Positions 8,719 to 17,135 of a DNA stretch of 64,000 nucleotides are shown piece by piece. The translations under genes and the position numbers were made by a program. The stretch spans positions 62,001-126,000 of the forward strand of contig NZ_SOEE01000005.1 of the NCBI RefSeq assembly GCF_004366035.1. Direction: 5' to 3'. This DNA comes from Cytobacillus oceanisediminis (lineage in GTDB: Bacteria > Bacillota > Bacilli > Bacillales > Cytobacillaceae). Position 1 is the first letter of the stretch. Each line of letters starts with the position of its first letter. The notes beneath the pieces were generated by a model. It ran no database searches. It was not told the origin of the DNA and saw nothing but the letters and a program-made list of their open reading frames with translations.

Positions 8719-9996
8719 CTATTTTATTAGTGATGGCAGCCAGGTAGAAAGCGGCGGAAAAAATGAAATAACAAGCACATCGATAATCAAGATAATTATT
8801 AATGGGATTACTGCTTTTCCAATCCTTACAATTGAAAGTTTTGTAAGCTGGGATACAACAAATAAATCAATCCCTACAGGCGGGGTTACCAATCCAATCG
8901 CTAAATTACAAACCATGATTACTCCAAAATGAACAGGATCTATTCCCAAATTGACTGCAGTACCCAATAATAGAGGAACAAAAATAAGGATTGCAGCTCC
9001 CCCTTCTAAGAACATGCCTGCTACAAACAAAATGATGTTTACAATAATAAGGAAAATATATTTATTTGTAACTACATCTGATATTGAGCTGTATATCATT
9101 CCCGGAACACCATTCATCTCGATGAAAAAGCCAAACAAGCCGGCAGTTCCAATTACTATCATGATAATTGAGCTGCTGATGGCTGATTTCTTTAAGGTAT
9201 CAGCAAGCTGCTGAATAGTAATATCCCGATAAATAAAGAAACCGACAACAAAAGAGTAAACAACTGCAATAACTGATGCTTCTGTCGGAGTAAATACCCC
9301 TGAATAGATGCCTCCCAGCACAATAATAGGCATTAGAAGTGCAAGAAACGATTTCTTAAACGACACGAGGACATCAGGGAAGCTTTTCTTCTCCTCTCCA
9401 ACATAACCGCGACGGTTTGCGATGATATATGCACTGATCAGAAGCGAAAAAGTAATTAATAAGCCCGGAAGGATCCCCGCAATAAAAAGGTCCCCAATAG
9501 AAACTTCCGCAGCGACACCATATAATATCATGGCAATACTTGGCGGAATAATAATCCCTAAAGCACCTGCCACCGCCTGATTGGCCGCAGCATACTCAAT
9601 TTTGTAACCTCTTGCCACCATAGCCGGGATGAGAATAGAACCAATGGCTGCTGTTGTGGCGGCACCTGATCCTGAAATAGCTGCAAAAAACATTGATGTA
9701 ACGATCGCCACCATCGCTAATCCGCCAGTAAAGTGACCCACCAGAGCACTTGCGAAATTAACCAGTCTCTTCGACATGCTTCCTGCGCCCATCAAATTTC
9801 CGGCAAGAATAAAAAACGGGATGGCCATTAATGGAAACGAGTTCATTGAGACAAATATTCTCTGCGGAATTATTTCCAATGGCAAAGTATCATGCATCCA
9901 AACCCCTAATGCCGTAGATAACCCCAATGAGAAGGCGATCGGCACACTTAGAAAGATAAAGATGAATAGAGATATAAAGAAAACAGGCAGCATCAT
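8719..9996 (-). CDS. dctM: TRAP transporter large permease DctM
   Basis: The protein has 425 residues and about 12 hydrophobic segments. It shows typical DctM features: PLMAIPFFILAGNLMGAGSMSKRLV near residue 52, GSGAATTAAIGSILIPAM near 108, IIPPSIAMILYGV near 148, FTPTEASVIAVVYSF near 232 and the C-terminal NLAIGLVTPPVG. It forms the ion-gradient-driven channel of a tripartite transporter for carboxylates or sugar acids. Its start lies one base after the dctQ stop; ATG at 9996 or 9993 is served by AAAGGAGTG. Confidence 0.95.
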   Translation of the reverse strand: MMLPVFFISLFIFIFLSVPIAFSLGLSTALGVWMHDTLPLEIIPQRIFVSMNSFPLMAIPFFILAGNLMGAGSMSKRLVNFASALVGHFTGGLAMVAIVTSMFFAAISGSGAATTAAIGSILIPAMVARGYKIEYAAANQAVAGALGIIIPPSIAMILYGVAAEVSIGDLFIAGILPGLLITFSLLISAYIIANRRGYVGEEKKSFPDVLVSFKKSFLALLMPIIVLGGIYSGVFTPTEASVIAVVYSFVVGFFIYRDITIQQLADTLKKSAISSSIIMIVIGTAGLFGFFIEMNGVPGMIYSSISDVVTNKYIFLIIVNIILFVAGMFLEGGAAILIFVPLLLGTAVNLGIDPVHFGVIMVCNLAIGLVTPPVGIDLFVVSQLTKLSIVRIGKAVIPLIIILIIDVLVISFFPPLSTWLPSLIK

Positions 9997-9997
9997 T

Positions 9998-10489
9998 TCA
10001 CTCCTTTCTTTCTATGAACTCTTCCAAAATACATGTGATGGAGTTCAATAGAAGCAATACGCCTCCCAGCGGCAAAGAAAGGTAGATAAAGAACATTGAT
10101 ATCCCTGTACCAGGAGCAATTTGATTGCCAAAGCTTTGCGCTACCTTCCATCCAAACATGATAATTACTGTATAAAAAAAGATGGAAATGAAATGGACTA
10201 TAACTGTCAGCCATTTCTTGACTCGTCCCCTTAACATTTCCGGTAAGACTTCAACGGATATAAGCTGGTTCTCCCTAAGCGCAAGCGAGGCGCCGATCAT
10301 AATCATAAATATCATTAAAAACCTTGAAAGCTCCTCTGACCAGGCCAAGGAAGAGCCCACTACGTAACGTGCGATAACCTGCCAAAAGATAATAATAGTC
10401 ATAAATGCCATGATAAAAGCCAAAGCATAGCCAAAAAACTTGTTCAGCATATCAATGGTTCGAATATACAATCCGGGAATGCTCTTCAT
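9998..10489 (-). CDS. dctQ: TRAP transporter small permease DctQ
   Basis: This 163-residue membrane protein has four predicted helices. The DctQ signature region is FWQVIARYVVGSSLAWSEELSRFLMIFMIMIGASLALRENQLISVE (residues about 35-80). It links DctP and DctM in the membrane. ATG is preceded by AAGGAGTTGATTAG. A hairpin separates it from dctP, as is common for binding-protein operons in which the binding protein is made in excess. Confidence 0.93.
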   Translation of the reverse strand: MKSIPGLYIRTIDMLNKFFGYALAFIMAFMTIIIFWQVIARYVVGSSLAWSEELSRFLMIFMIMIGASLALRENQLISVEVLPEMLRGRVKKWLTVIVHFISIFFYTVIIMFGWKVAQSFGNQIAPGTGISMFFIYLSLPLGGVLLLLNSITCILEEFIERKE

Positions 10490-10510
10490 CTAATCAACTC
10501 CTTAAATGAA

Positions 10511-10545
10511 GAGGGCAACAAATAATTCAATTCATCATTGCCCTC
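10511..10545 (-). terminator. Attenuating hairpin between dctP and dctQ
   Basis: GAGGGCAA pairs with TTGCCCTC across a 19-base loop. The tail is only partly T-rich, so it probably gives partial termination or 3' end protection of dctP mRNA. Confidence 0.6.
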
Positions 10546-10553
10546 TCAGCAGC

Positions 10554-11576
10554 CTAATAATCCAGATTTTTTACTTTTTCAATGATTTCTTCCCCAATTT
10601 TTGGTGCCCACTTTTCATAGACACCATCGGTTTTCGCTTTAAAGGATTCTTTATCCGGCTCTGTCAGCTCCAATCCCTGATCTTTAAGGAATTTGGCTGC
10701 TTCATTTATTTTATCTTCATTTGCTTGTCTTCCAATTGGTTCTGCATGTGCAGCAGCTTTTAGTACCGCATCCTGCTGATCAGGAGTAAGACCATCAAAA
10801 GTAGTCTTGCTTATAGAAATTGGGCCAGGTGCATACCTGTCTTCCAAAAGGGCAACATGGGTTTGCACCTCAAAAATCTTTGATGTTTGAATGGTTGCTA
10901 AAGAGTTCGAATGACCGTCAATGACTCCCTGCTGCAGCCCTGTAAATACCTCAGTCCATGCCATCGGTGTTGCATCTGCACCATAAGCCTTCCATGCATC
11001 AATTTGCAGCTCATTTTCCTGAACACGCACCTTCAGCCCTTTTACATCTTCAACACTGTTAATGGCTTTATTTGAAGATGTTGCCACAAAACCATTTTCC
11101 ACCCAGCCAAGCACCTTAACATTTGTCTGCTCTTCAAACTTTTGAGCCAGCTCATCTCCAATTTCTCCATCTAATACTGCATGTGCATGCTCTCGATTAT
11201 CGAATAGGAAAGGCAGATCGAACATATTAAATTCCGGAACCCAGTTTCCCATGGGACCCGCAGATTGAATAGCCATATCCAGAGAACCCATTCCCATTAA
11301 TTCAAACACTTCTCTTTCTCCGCCAAGTGCATTATTATAATGTATTTTTACTGTCATTTGATCGTCTGTTAAGTTTTCAAGCTCCTCTTTAAAGGCTTTT
11401 GCTGCTACATCAAATTTTGCTCCCTCTGGCTCAGGAATACTTAATTCCAGTACAGTTTGCTTTCCTTCTGTTGCATCTGCACTAGCAGTTTTCTTTTCTG
11501 ATGATCCCCCTCCGCACCCTGCTAAAGCTAAAGATAAGATCGTTGCCAGTGAAGCCGCTTTCAATGCTTTTTTCAT
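10554..11576 (-). CDS. dctP: TRAP transporter substrate-binding lipoprotein DctP
   Basis: Starting at ATG 11576 (AAAGGGGGATTTAAA upstream) the protein has 340 residues. A lipoprotein signal ending in SLALAGC anchors it outside the membrane. DctP features include GALGGEREVFELMGMGSLDMA, FLFDNREHAHAVLDGE, the ligand-carboxylate region KGLKVRVQENELQIDAWKAYGA, and EVFTGLQQGVIDGHSN. The Arg of LKVRVQ normally pairs with the carboxylate of the ligand, so a sugar acid, keto acid or similar anion is the likely cargo. The longer upstream reading frame lacks a ribosome site and is not used. Confidence 0.94.
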   Translation of the reverse strand: MKKALKAASLATILSLALAGCGGGSSEKKTASADATEGKQTVLELSIPEPEGAKFDVAAKAFKEELENLTDDQMTVKIHYNNALGGEREVFELMGMGSLDMAIQSAGPMGNWVPEFNMFDLPFLFDNREHAHAVLDGEIGDELAQKFEEQTNVKVLGWVENGFVATSSNKAINSVEDVKGLKVRVQENELQIDAWKAYGADATPMAWTEVFTGLQQGVIDGHSNSLATIQTSKIFEVQTHVALLEDRYAPGPISISKTTFDGLTPDQQDAVLKAAAHAEPIGRQANEDKINEAAKFLKDQGLELTEPDKESFKAKTDGVYEKWAPKIGEEIIEKVKNLDY

Positions 11577-11659
11577 TTTAAATCCCCCTTTTTTATTTTT
11601 AGAGCCTTTTGAAGATAGACTCCTCAAAAATAACTCCAATTTCTAAAATCCTTCTTCTA

Positions 11660-12763
11660 TTAATCTTGTAAATGATTGGGATATACCATGACTTTTAAAC
11701 TGCCGCTTCGATTAGTATGAGCCTGGTTCATTGCTTCCTGGATATCTTCCAGCGGATATTTATCTGTGATGATGGGTTTTATCTTGCTGCCGATCGTATC
11801 TAGCAGACTGATGGCTAAGGGGTAGGTATTCGTATAACGATAGACAGAAAAAAGATCTATTTCTTTTTGAAGCATTAATGTGATGTTGAGAGGCACCTCT
11901 TCAATTGCCGGAAATCCGATAACAACAACGGAGCCGCCTCTTTTCGCGGATTCAATTGATGATTGCAATACTTTAGCGTTTCCAGAGGTTTCTATAATCA
12001 TATCAACGCCTAAGCCCGAGGTTATCTCTTCAATGGCAGCATTCAGATCTTCATTTGCAGCGTTAAATATCTTTGTAGCGCCAAATTTTCTGGCTGTTTC
12101 CAGCCTTAATGGCTCGATATCACTGACAATGATCTCTTTTGCACCAAATGCTTTTGCCGCTATCACGGTCATTAAACCAACAGGTCCCATACCTGTAATG
12201 GCTACGGTGGAACCCGGAGTTAAGCCCCCGCGTTTTACGGCATGGATCGATACGGATAATGGCTCTGCAAGAGTTGCATGTTCGTAAGATAAAGAATCGG
12301 GAATTGGAAATAGAAAATCCTCCGGGTGTCTTAAATATTGAACGAAAGCTCCTTTTACCGGCGGTGTAGATAAAAACTGCACGTCGGGACATAGGTTATA
12401 CCTTCCCTCCTTACACCATTCACAGTTCATGCAAGCAACACCCGGTTCCACAGCTACACGATCTCCAACCTTAAATTTTGTTACTTTTTCACCTATAGAC
12501 ACAACGATTCCTGCACACTCATGTCCCTGTACATGCGGGTACTGAACATATCTTTTGCCAATGCGGCCATGAGCAAAATAATGAATATCCGAACCGCATA
12601 CCCCAACGGCCATTAACTTGACCAGTACTTCTTTTCCAGTAACATTAGGGACTCTTTCTTCTTCAACACTAACTTCCAAAGGTCTTTGCAAATAGGCAGA
12701 CTTCATTGTCTCCGGAACAAGAACACTTTCTTTCTCACTAGCTGCTAATTTTGTCTTTGGCAT
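11660..12763 (-). CDS. Zinc-dependent polyol/sorbitol-type dehydrogenase
   Basis: A medium-chain dehydrogenase of 367 residues. The catalytic zinc site includes GVCGSDIHYFAHG and HVQGHECAG. The structural zinc Cys cluster is ACMNCEWCKEGRYNLC, and the coenzyme site is VAITGMGPVGLMTVIAAKAFGA. The arrangement matches xylitol, sorbitol and L-iditol dehydrogenases. An about 19-residue N-terminal extension precedes the usual start (MKSAYLQRP), but AAAGGAGG directly upstream of ATG 12763 supports the longer form. Second gene of the island; it probably oxidises a polyol or aldonate hydroxyl together with the next dehydrogenase. Confidence 0.93.
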   Translation of the reverse strand: MPKTKLAASEKESVLVPETMKSAYLQRPLEVSVEEERVPNVTGKEVLVKLMAVGVCGSDIHYFAHGRIGKRYVQYPHVQGHECAGIVVSIGEKVTKFKVGDRVAVEPGVACMNCEWCKEGRYNLCPDVQFLSTPPVKGAFVQYLRHPEDFLFPIPDSLSYEHATLAEPLSVSIHAVKRGGLTPGSTVAITGMGPVGLMTVIAAKAFGAKEIIVSDIEPLRLETARKFGATKIFNAANEDLNAAIEEITSGLGVDMIIETSGNAKVLQSSIESAKRGGSVVVIGFPAIEEVPLNITLMLQKEIDLFSVYRYTNTYPLAISLLDTIGSKIKPIITDKYPLEDIQEAMNQAHTNRSGSLKVMVYPNHLQD

Positions 12764-12808
12764 CTGGCTTCCTCCTTTCGGAATATATAAATGGCATTTA
12801 AATGAACT

Positions 12809-13843
12809 TTATGAGGAATGGCTTAAAAGCACCTTTCCGCATTGCTTTTGTTCGCATAGATCAAACGCTTCTTTCCATTGTGTCAGCGGAAGCTTATGGG
12901 TAATGATTGGCTGAAGGTTTACTTTCCTTTGTTCTAATACCTGCATGACTCGATTCCACGTTTTCATGGAATGTGCAAGAGAACCAAATAGCTGTATTTG
13001 TTTGTACAAAATAATATCAAAATCCATTGTGATTTCTTTGCCTGCTATGCCAACTTGAATATGCTTGCCCCGTTTTTTTAAAGCTTGAAGGCAGCTATTG
13101 ATTGATGGGGCAGCACCTGCACATTCTACCGTTACATCAGCACCCATACCATTCGTTTCACTCAGCACAATGGTTTGCAAGTCTTCAGCTGTAACATCAA
13201 CGACAACATCCGCTCCGAGTTTTTTGGCGATTTCCAACCTCATTTTATCTGCAGATGTTCCTGCCACAATGACTTTACAGCCTTTTACAGCCAGCAAGGA
13301 CAAACAGATGAGGCCAATAGGACCTGGCCCGGATAATAAAACGGTATCGCCAACTTGGATATTTGTCAGCTCCTCAATGGCCTGAACCGCACAAGCGAGA
13401 GGTTCGGATAATGCCGCCTCCTCAAGACTTACATTGTCAGGAATCTTATAAATCATATCTTCCCGGACTACAGCATATTGCGTAAAGCTGCCATCCACTC
13501 CATGCCCCATTCCCCGGCGATCTGAACAAAACATGTAATATCCTGTTTCGCAGTAATGACAGGTGCCGCATGTAATGGCAGTTGACCCAAGTACCGCTAC
13601 CCGTTCCCCCGATTTCACCTTTGAAATATTTTCTCCTGTATCCGCTACAATTCCGGAGAATTCATGACCTATAATGACAGGCGGATAACTTTTAAAGGTC
13701 TCGTGGTAAATATGTAAATCCGTTCCGCAAATCCCCGTATACTTCACTTCAATTTTCACTTCATTCGGACCCATAGCGGGTTCATCAATGTCTAAAAGGT
13801 CAATATTTCCAACCCCTGGCGCTGTTTTTAGAAGTGCTTTCAT
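12809..13843 (-). CDS. Zinc-dependent alcohol/polyol dehydrogenase
   Basis: A medium-chain dehydrogenase of 344 residues. YTGICGTDLHIYHETF and VIIGHEFSGIV carry the catalytic zinc ligands, ITCGTCHYCETGYYMFC the structural zinc, and VLLSGPGPIGLICLSLLAVKG the nucleotide loop. It is related to threonine, sorbitol and butanediol dehydrogenases. First gene of the operon: ATG is preceded by AAGGAGGAG, and two AAGCGCTT operators lie within 110 bases upstream. A second zinc dehydrogenase follows after 45 bases, so two successive or alternative oxidations of the same imported compound are likely. Confidence 0.93.
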   Translation of the reverse strand: MKALLKTAPGVGNIDLLDIDEPAMGPNEVKIEVKYTGICGTDLHIYHETFKSYPPVIIGHEFSGIVADTGENISKVKSGERVAVLGSTAITCGTCHYCETGYYMFCSDRRGMGHGVDGSFTQYAVVREDMIYKIPDNVSLEEAALSEPLACAVQAIEELTNIQVGDTVLLSGPGPIGLICLSLLAVKGCKVIVAGTSADKMRLEIAKKLGADVVVDVTAEDLQTIVLSETNGMGADVTVECAGAAPSINSCLQALKKRGKHIQVGIAGKEITMDFDIILYKQIQLFGSLAHSMKTWNRVMQVLEQRKVNLQPIITHKLPLTQWKEAFDLCEQKQCGKVLLSHSS

Positions 13844-13863
13844 TGCATTCTCCTCCTTCAGTA

Positions 13864-13879
13864 CAGTAAGCGCTTACCT
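13864..13879. promoter_or_regulatory. LacI-type operator GTAAGCGCTTAC
   Basis: A perfect 12-bp palindrome at 13866-13877, just upstream of the first dehydrogenase start. It is 78 bp centre-to-centre from the next site at 13946-13953, a geometry suited to repression loops. Confidence 0.75.
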
Positions 13880-13941
13880 TTTTTTACAAAAATAAAATCA
13901 AGTGGAAAATCTTCCATTTAATCATTACTTAGGAGTATTTT

Positions 13942-13956
13942 GTTAAAGCGCTTACT
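13942..13956. promoter_or_regulatory. LacI-type operator TTAAAGCGCTTACT
   Basis: The AAGCGCTT core is at 13946-13953. The 14-base site also matches the CcpA cre consensus at 13 of 14 positions, so dual control by the local LacI protein and CcpA is possible. Confidence 0.7.
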
Positions 13957-13988
13957 TTTATTGAAAAAAATAATCTTTTACAAACTGG

Positions 13989-14030
13989 AAGGCCTTTTAA
14001 AATTGAAAAATTGTTTTAAAGGCCCTTTAA
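13989..14030 (-). terminator. Hairpin after the LacI regulator gene
   Basis: AAGGCCTTTTAAAA pairs with TTTTAAAGGCC. Located between the regulator stop (14156) and the operon start; the tail is not strongly T-rich. Confidence 0.55.
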
Positions 14031-14087
14031 TCCTCTGGCGTTCTGGACCAATGTTTTTAATTCACCCTCCTAATTAAAAGAGGATTT

Positions 14088-14103
14088 AGTTAAGCGCTTT
14101 ATC
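14088..14103. promoter_or_regulatory. LacI-type operator TTAAGCGCTTTA
   Basis: AAGCGCTT core at 14092-14099, downstream of the regulator gene and about 145 bp from the operator at 13946. It matches the sites at 8606 and 15298 in its flanks (AGTTAAGCGCTTT). Confidence 0.65.
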
Positions 14104-14155
14104 AAATCGGTGTTGATATTATTTTATTCATAATATTATAAAAAATCAATAACTT

Positions 14156-15190
14156 TTATAAATTTTCTAATTTTTCTTTCAGGTCCTTATTCCTATTTTT
14201 TGCTGTGGAATTTCGGGTGACTAGAGAAGGCAGTAATGTCAAACGCATTTTTTCTTTTTTTTCTCCTTTAATCATCGAAATGATCAAATCCAGCACTTCT
14301 CTTCCCATATGCTGAATTGGCTGGGCAACCGTAGTCAATGGAGGCTCTACAATTGTAGCAATAAGAGTATTATCGAAACCCACAACTGAAATATCATCGG
14401 GCACTCTCATCCCCTGTTCTTTAACAGCCTGGATTGCTCCGATTGCCAATAAATCGTTGCATGCAAAAATAGCTGTTGGCGGATTCTTGCCTTTAAGATA
14501 TTTAGCTGTCATAAATTTTCCAGGTTCAACATGACTAATCCCATTAATATATTCAAATTCCCGGGTAAACTCTAAGTTACTCTCTTCTAAAGCCTGCTTG
14601 AATCCCCGCAGCCTCTCCCTGTTGCTCCAGACATCCCTGGCAATCACACCTATGTTTTGATGGCCAAGTTCTATTAAATGGGAAGCAGCCAAGTAACCGC
14701 CCATGAAATCATCTAATGCAACCGTATTTATTGAAAACATTGGAAGATCACGTGCTACTATCGCTACAGGAACATCTTCTTTTACCAATTCTTCCACTTT
14801 ATTTAAATCTTCAAATCCAGATGCTAAAATGAAGCCATCCACACTTTTTCTTTTTAAAAGAGCAAGATATTTGTTTTCCTTTTCTGTTTGGTAATCAGTA
14901 CTGCAAATAACAAGGTTGTAGCCAAATTCATGTGCACGATCCTCTATGCTTCGTGCAAGTTCGGAGAAAAATGGATTAGCAAGATCCGGAATCAGGAGGC
15001 CGATTGTCTTTGTCTGCTTTCCCATTAATGCAGAAGCCATCATATTGGGCTGATAATCCAGCTGTTTCATGACCTCTAGTACTTTTCTTTTTGTTTTTTC
15101 TCCAATTCTTCCGGTATTATTAATAACTTTAGAAACGGTAGCAATTGAGACATTCGCTTCTTTTGCAACGTCATATATGGTTACTTTCAT
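14156..15190 (-). CDS. LacI-family transcriptional repressor of the TRAP/polyol island
   Basis: This 344-residue regulator starts with the LacI helix-turn-helix and hinge helix ([22 protein letters not shown], then [14 protein letters not shown]). A periplasmic-binding-like effector domain follows ([51 protein letters not shown]). ATG is preceded by AAGGAGAGAG. It lies directly upstream of, and in the same orientation as, the catabolic genes. AAGCGCTT operators flank both its own promoter and theirs, so I infer autoregulated repression relieved by the imported substrate or a metabolite of it. Confidence 0.94.
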   Translation of the reverse strand: MKVTIYDVAKEANVSIATVSKVINNTGRIGEKTKRKVLEVMKQLDYQPNMMASALMGKQTKTIGLLIPDLANPFFSELARSIEDRAHEFGYNLVICSTDYQTEKENKYLALLKRKSVDGFILASGFEDLNKVEELVKEDVPVAIVARDLPMFSINTVALDDFMGGYLAASHLIELGHQNIGVIARDVWSNRERLRGFKQALEESNLEFTREFEYINGISHVEPGKFMTAKYLKGKNPPTAIFACNDLLAIGAIQAVKEQGMRVPDDISVVGFDNTLIATIVEPPLTTVAQPIQHMGREVLDLIISMIKGEKKEKMRLTLLPSLVTRNSTAKNRNKDLKEKLENL

Positions 15191-15266
15191 GTTCTCTCTC
15201 CTTGTTCAATCTTAGCTGATTTCATTTGTGTCTCAGATAATAGTTTTTAGCCTGCTTCTAATATTA

Positions 15267-15297
15267 AAATGCATTTTAGTTTAAATGCATTTTAGTT
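15267..15297. repeat. Tandem 15-bp direct repeat before the LacI gene
   Basis: AAATGCATTTTAGTT occurs twice with a 16-bp period (15267-15281 and 15283-15297). The second copy runs straight into the operator at 15298. Confidence 0.85.
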
Positions 15298-15309
15298 AAG
15301 CGCTTTCTT
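15294..15309. promoter_or_regulatory. LacI-type operator in the regulator's own promoter region
   Basis: TTAAGCGCTTTC has its AAGCGCTT core at 15298-15305, 108 bp upstream of the LacI start codon. It implies autoregulation. Confidence 0.68.
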
Positions 15310-15419
15310 TACCTTTTATTATTATTAATCAATTTTCCAAATATATCAATAGGTTATGAATATATTTTTGAATTTTCACAAAATGATTCATCTTACCAAA
15401 TAATTTCGACCGACAAATA

Positions 15420-15457
15420 AAAAAAAAGGATTCCACCCGAAAGTGAAATCCTTTTTG
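15420..15457 (-). terminator. Terminator of the ula-type PTS operon
   Basis: On the minus strand AAAAAGGATTTCAC pairs with GTGGAATCCTTTTT and is followed by more T residues, 12-48 bases after the IIC stop. Confidence 0.88.
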
Positions 15458-15467
15458 ATAAAGCATT

Positions 15468-16730
15468 TTAAGAAAACAATTTAATCAAAAAGCTCAATAA
15501 AATCCCCACTACCCCGAAGTCCGAGTCTCCAAAAGTAGTTCCTTCAAACCCTAGTGATCCCAGAACCGGAAGCAATAAAGCCGGAAGGAATGAGATTAAT
15601 AGACCGTTTGCAAATGAACCGATCATCGCTCCTCGTCTGCCCCCAGTCGCATTTCCGAATACCCCTGCCGCTGCACCTGTGAAGAAGTGCGGAATCAGAC
15701 CCGGCACAATTATTTTCAGGCCGAATAATGGAAGAAGGAACATGGAAAGCAAACCAGCTACAAAGCTGAATAGGAATCCGATAATAACTGCATTTGGAGC
15801 AAAAGGGAACACTGCCGGACAATCAAGGGCAGGCTTCGCATCTTTTACCACTTTATCAGCGATCCCTTTAAAAGCTGGCACGATTTCCGCAATCAGCATC
15901 CGTACACCGGCAAGGACCACATATACACCAGCTGCAAACGTAATGGCCTGCATGAGCGAGAATACAAGGAAGTTAACTCCGCCGCTCAATTCAGATTCTA
16001 CATAGCCTTTTCCGGCAATTGGCGCCACAACCAGGAAGAGAATCGTCATTGTCAAAGACATCGCAACAGATGTATCGCGCAGGAACCCAAGTGATTTAGG
16101 CACTTTGATATCCTCTGTTGATTTGGATTTATCCCCTACACGCTTTCCAATAAAGCCGGAAACAAAGTAGCCGAAAGATCCAAAGTGACCCACAGCGATG
16201 CTGTCATTGCCAGTGATTTCGCGCACATATGGCTGGACAAGCGCAGGCATGAATACCATTAATAATCCTAGAATAATAGACCCGATAATGATCAGCGGAA
16301 GCCCTGTCACTCCGCCGGTTGCAAATACAGCTGAGATCAGGCAGGCCATGAATAAAGTATGATGGCCGGTAAGGAAAATATATTTAAACGGTGTAAAACG
16401 GGCAATTATAATGTTCATGACCATCCCGAAAAGCATGATCATCGCCGTTTCTTTCCCAAATGTCTGCTGGGCAATCGCTACGATGGCCTCGTTGTTCGGA
16501 ATAACCCCCTGGATATGAAAAGCCTTTTCAAACATTTTCCCGAAAATATCAAGTGAGCCTATTAAAATGCTTGCTCCTCCATTAAGGATGAGAAAGCCCA
16601 TGATCGTTTTAAGCGTACCTGATATGACATCGGCAATTCCTTTCTTCTGCAGAAGCAAGCCAAACAAGGCGAATAATCCAACCAGGATGGCGGGCGTGCC
16701 CAATATATCATTCATGATGAAATCAAACAT
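15468..16730 (-). CDS. ulaA: Ascorbate-type PTS permease, EIIC component
   Basis: A membrane protein of 420 residues belonging to the UlaA/SgaT family. It has about 11 helices and family segments GTPAILVGLFALFGLLLQKK, MLFGMVMNIIIARFTPFKYIFLTGHHTLFMACL, VGHFGSFGYFVSGFIGK and PGLIPHFFTGAAAGVFGNATGGRRGA. It transports and, with IIB, phosphorylates L-ascorbate or a related sugar acid. ATG is preceded by AAAGGAGGGG. No UlaD/E/F-type catabolic genes are in the window, so the product must be processed elsewhere or the substrate differs. Confidence 0.93.
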   Translation of the reverse strand: MFDFIMNDILGTPAILVGLFALFGLLLQKKGIADVISGTLKTIMGFLILNGGASILIGSLDIFGKMFEKAFHIQGVIPNNEAIVAIAQQTFGKETAMIMLFGMVMNIIIARFTPFKYIFLTGHHTLFMACLISAVFATGGVTGLPLIIIGSIILGLLMVFMPALVQPYVREITGNDSIAVGHFGSFGYFVSGFIGKRVGDKSKSTEDIKVPKSLGFLRDTSVAMSLTMTILFLVVAPIAGKGYVESELSGGVNFLVFSLMQAITFAAGVYVVLAGVRMLIAEIVPAFKGIADKVVKDAKPALDCPAVFPFAPNAVIIGFLFSFVAGLLSMFLLPLFGLKIIVPGLIPHFFTGAAAGVFGNATGGRRGAMIGSFANGLLISFLPALLLPVLGSLGFEGTTFGDSDFGVVGILLSFLIKLFS

Positions 16731-16816
16731 GTTTACCCCTCCTTTTTTAATCCTCTGTATCTATCTTTCATCTAACTGGTTTTCAGGTTATACTGTATTT
16801 GTTCTTTTTATTTTTC

Positions 16817-16847
16817 AGCGGGCGAGTCTATCGCCTGCTCTTTTTTT
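16817..16847 (+). other. Strong stem-loop between IIB and IIC genes
   Basis: AGCGGGCGA-gtcta-TCGCCTGCT. The T-run follows on the plus strand only, so for the minus-strand operon it is a structured spacer rather than a classical terminator. It could stop antisense transcription or stabilise the IIB message. Confidence 0.6.
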
Positions 16848-16852
16848 CTCTA

Positions 16853-17122
16853 TTATGATAAATGGGATTCCAATGCTGCTTTTAGCTCGTTCTGATCAAG
16901 GATGTTTGTCAAACCAATGATCGTTCTTGTTCCGTCATCCAAAGTGGAAATCAGGTCTTTAGACCCCAGGTAGATATCCGCTTTTTCAGATTTAGCCGTT
17001 GTTAAATCAGTATGTGAAACATCTGCTTCCACTCCCAGTTGGCTTAAAACTGTTTTCACGTTCATTTCTACGATAAAGCTGCTTCCAAGTCCGTTGCCGC
17101 ATACTACTAGAATTTTTTTCAT
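16853..17122 (-). CDS. ulaB: Ascorbate-type PTS, EIIB component
   Basis: An 89-residue cytoplasmic protein beginning KKILVVCGNGLGSSFIVEMNVKTVL, the phosphorylatable Cys8 loop of UlaB/SgaB-type IIB proteins. It carries phosphate from an EIIA domain to the imported sugar acid. ATG is preceded by AAGGAGG, 14 bases after the regulator stop. No separate EIIA gene is nearby; the only EIIA domain is at the C-terminus of the regulator just upstream. Confidence 0.92.
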   Translation of the reverse strand: MKKILVVCGNGLGSSFIVEMNVKTVLSQLGVEADVSHTDLTTAKSEKADIYLGSKDLISTLDDGTRTIIGLTNILDQNELKAALESHLS

Positions 17123-17135
17123 TTTAATTTCCTCC

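Noticed and set aside
16817-16847. Terminator separating the IIB and IIC genes
   Set aside because: The T-run follows the stem only on the plus strand, opposite to the direction of the operon.
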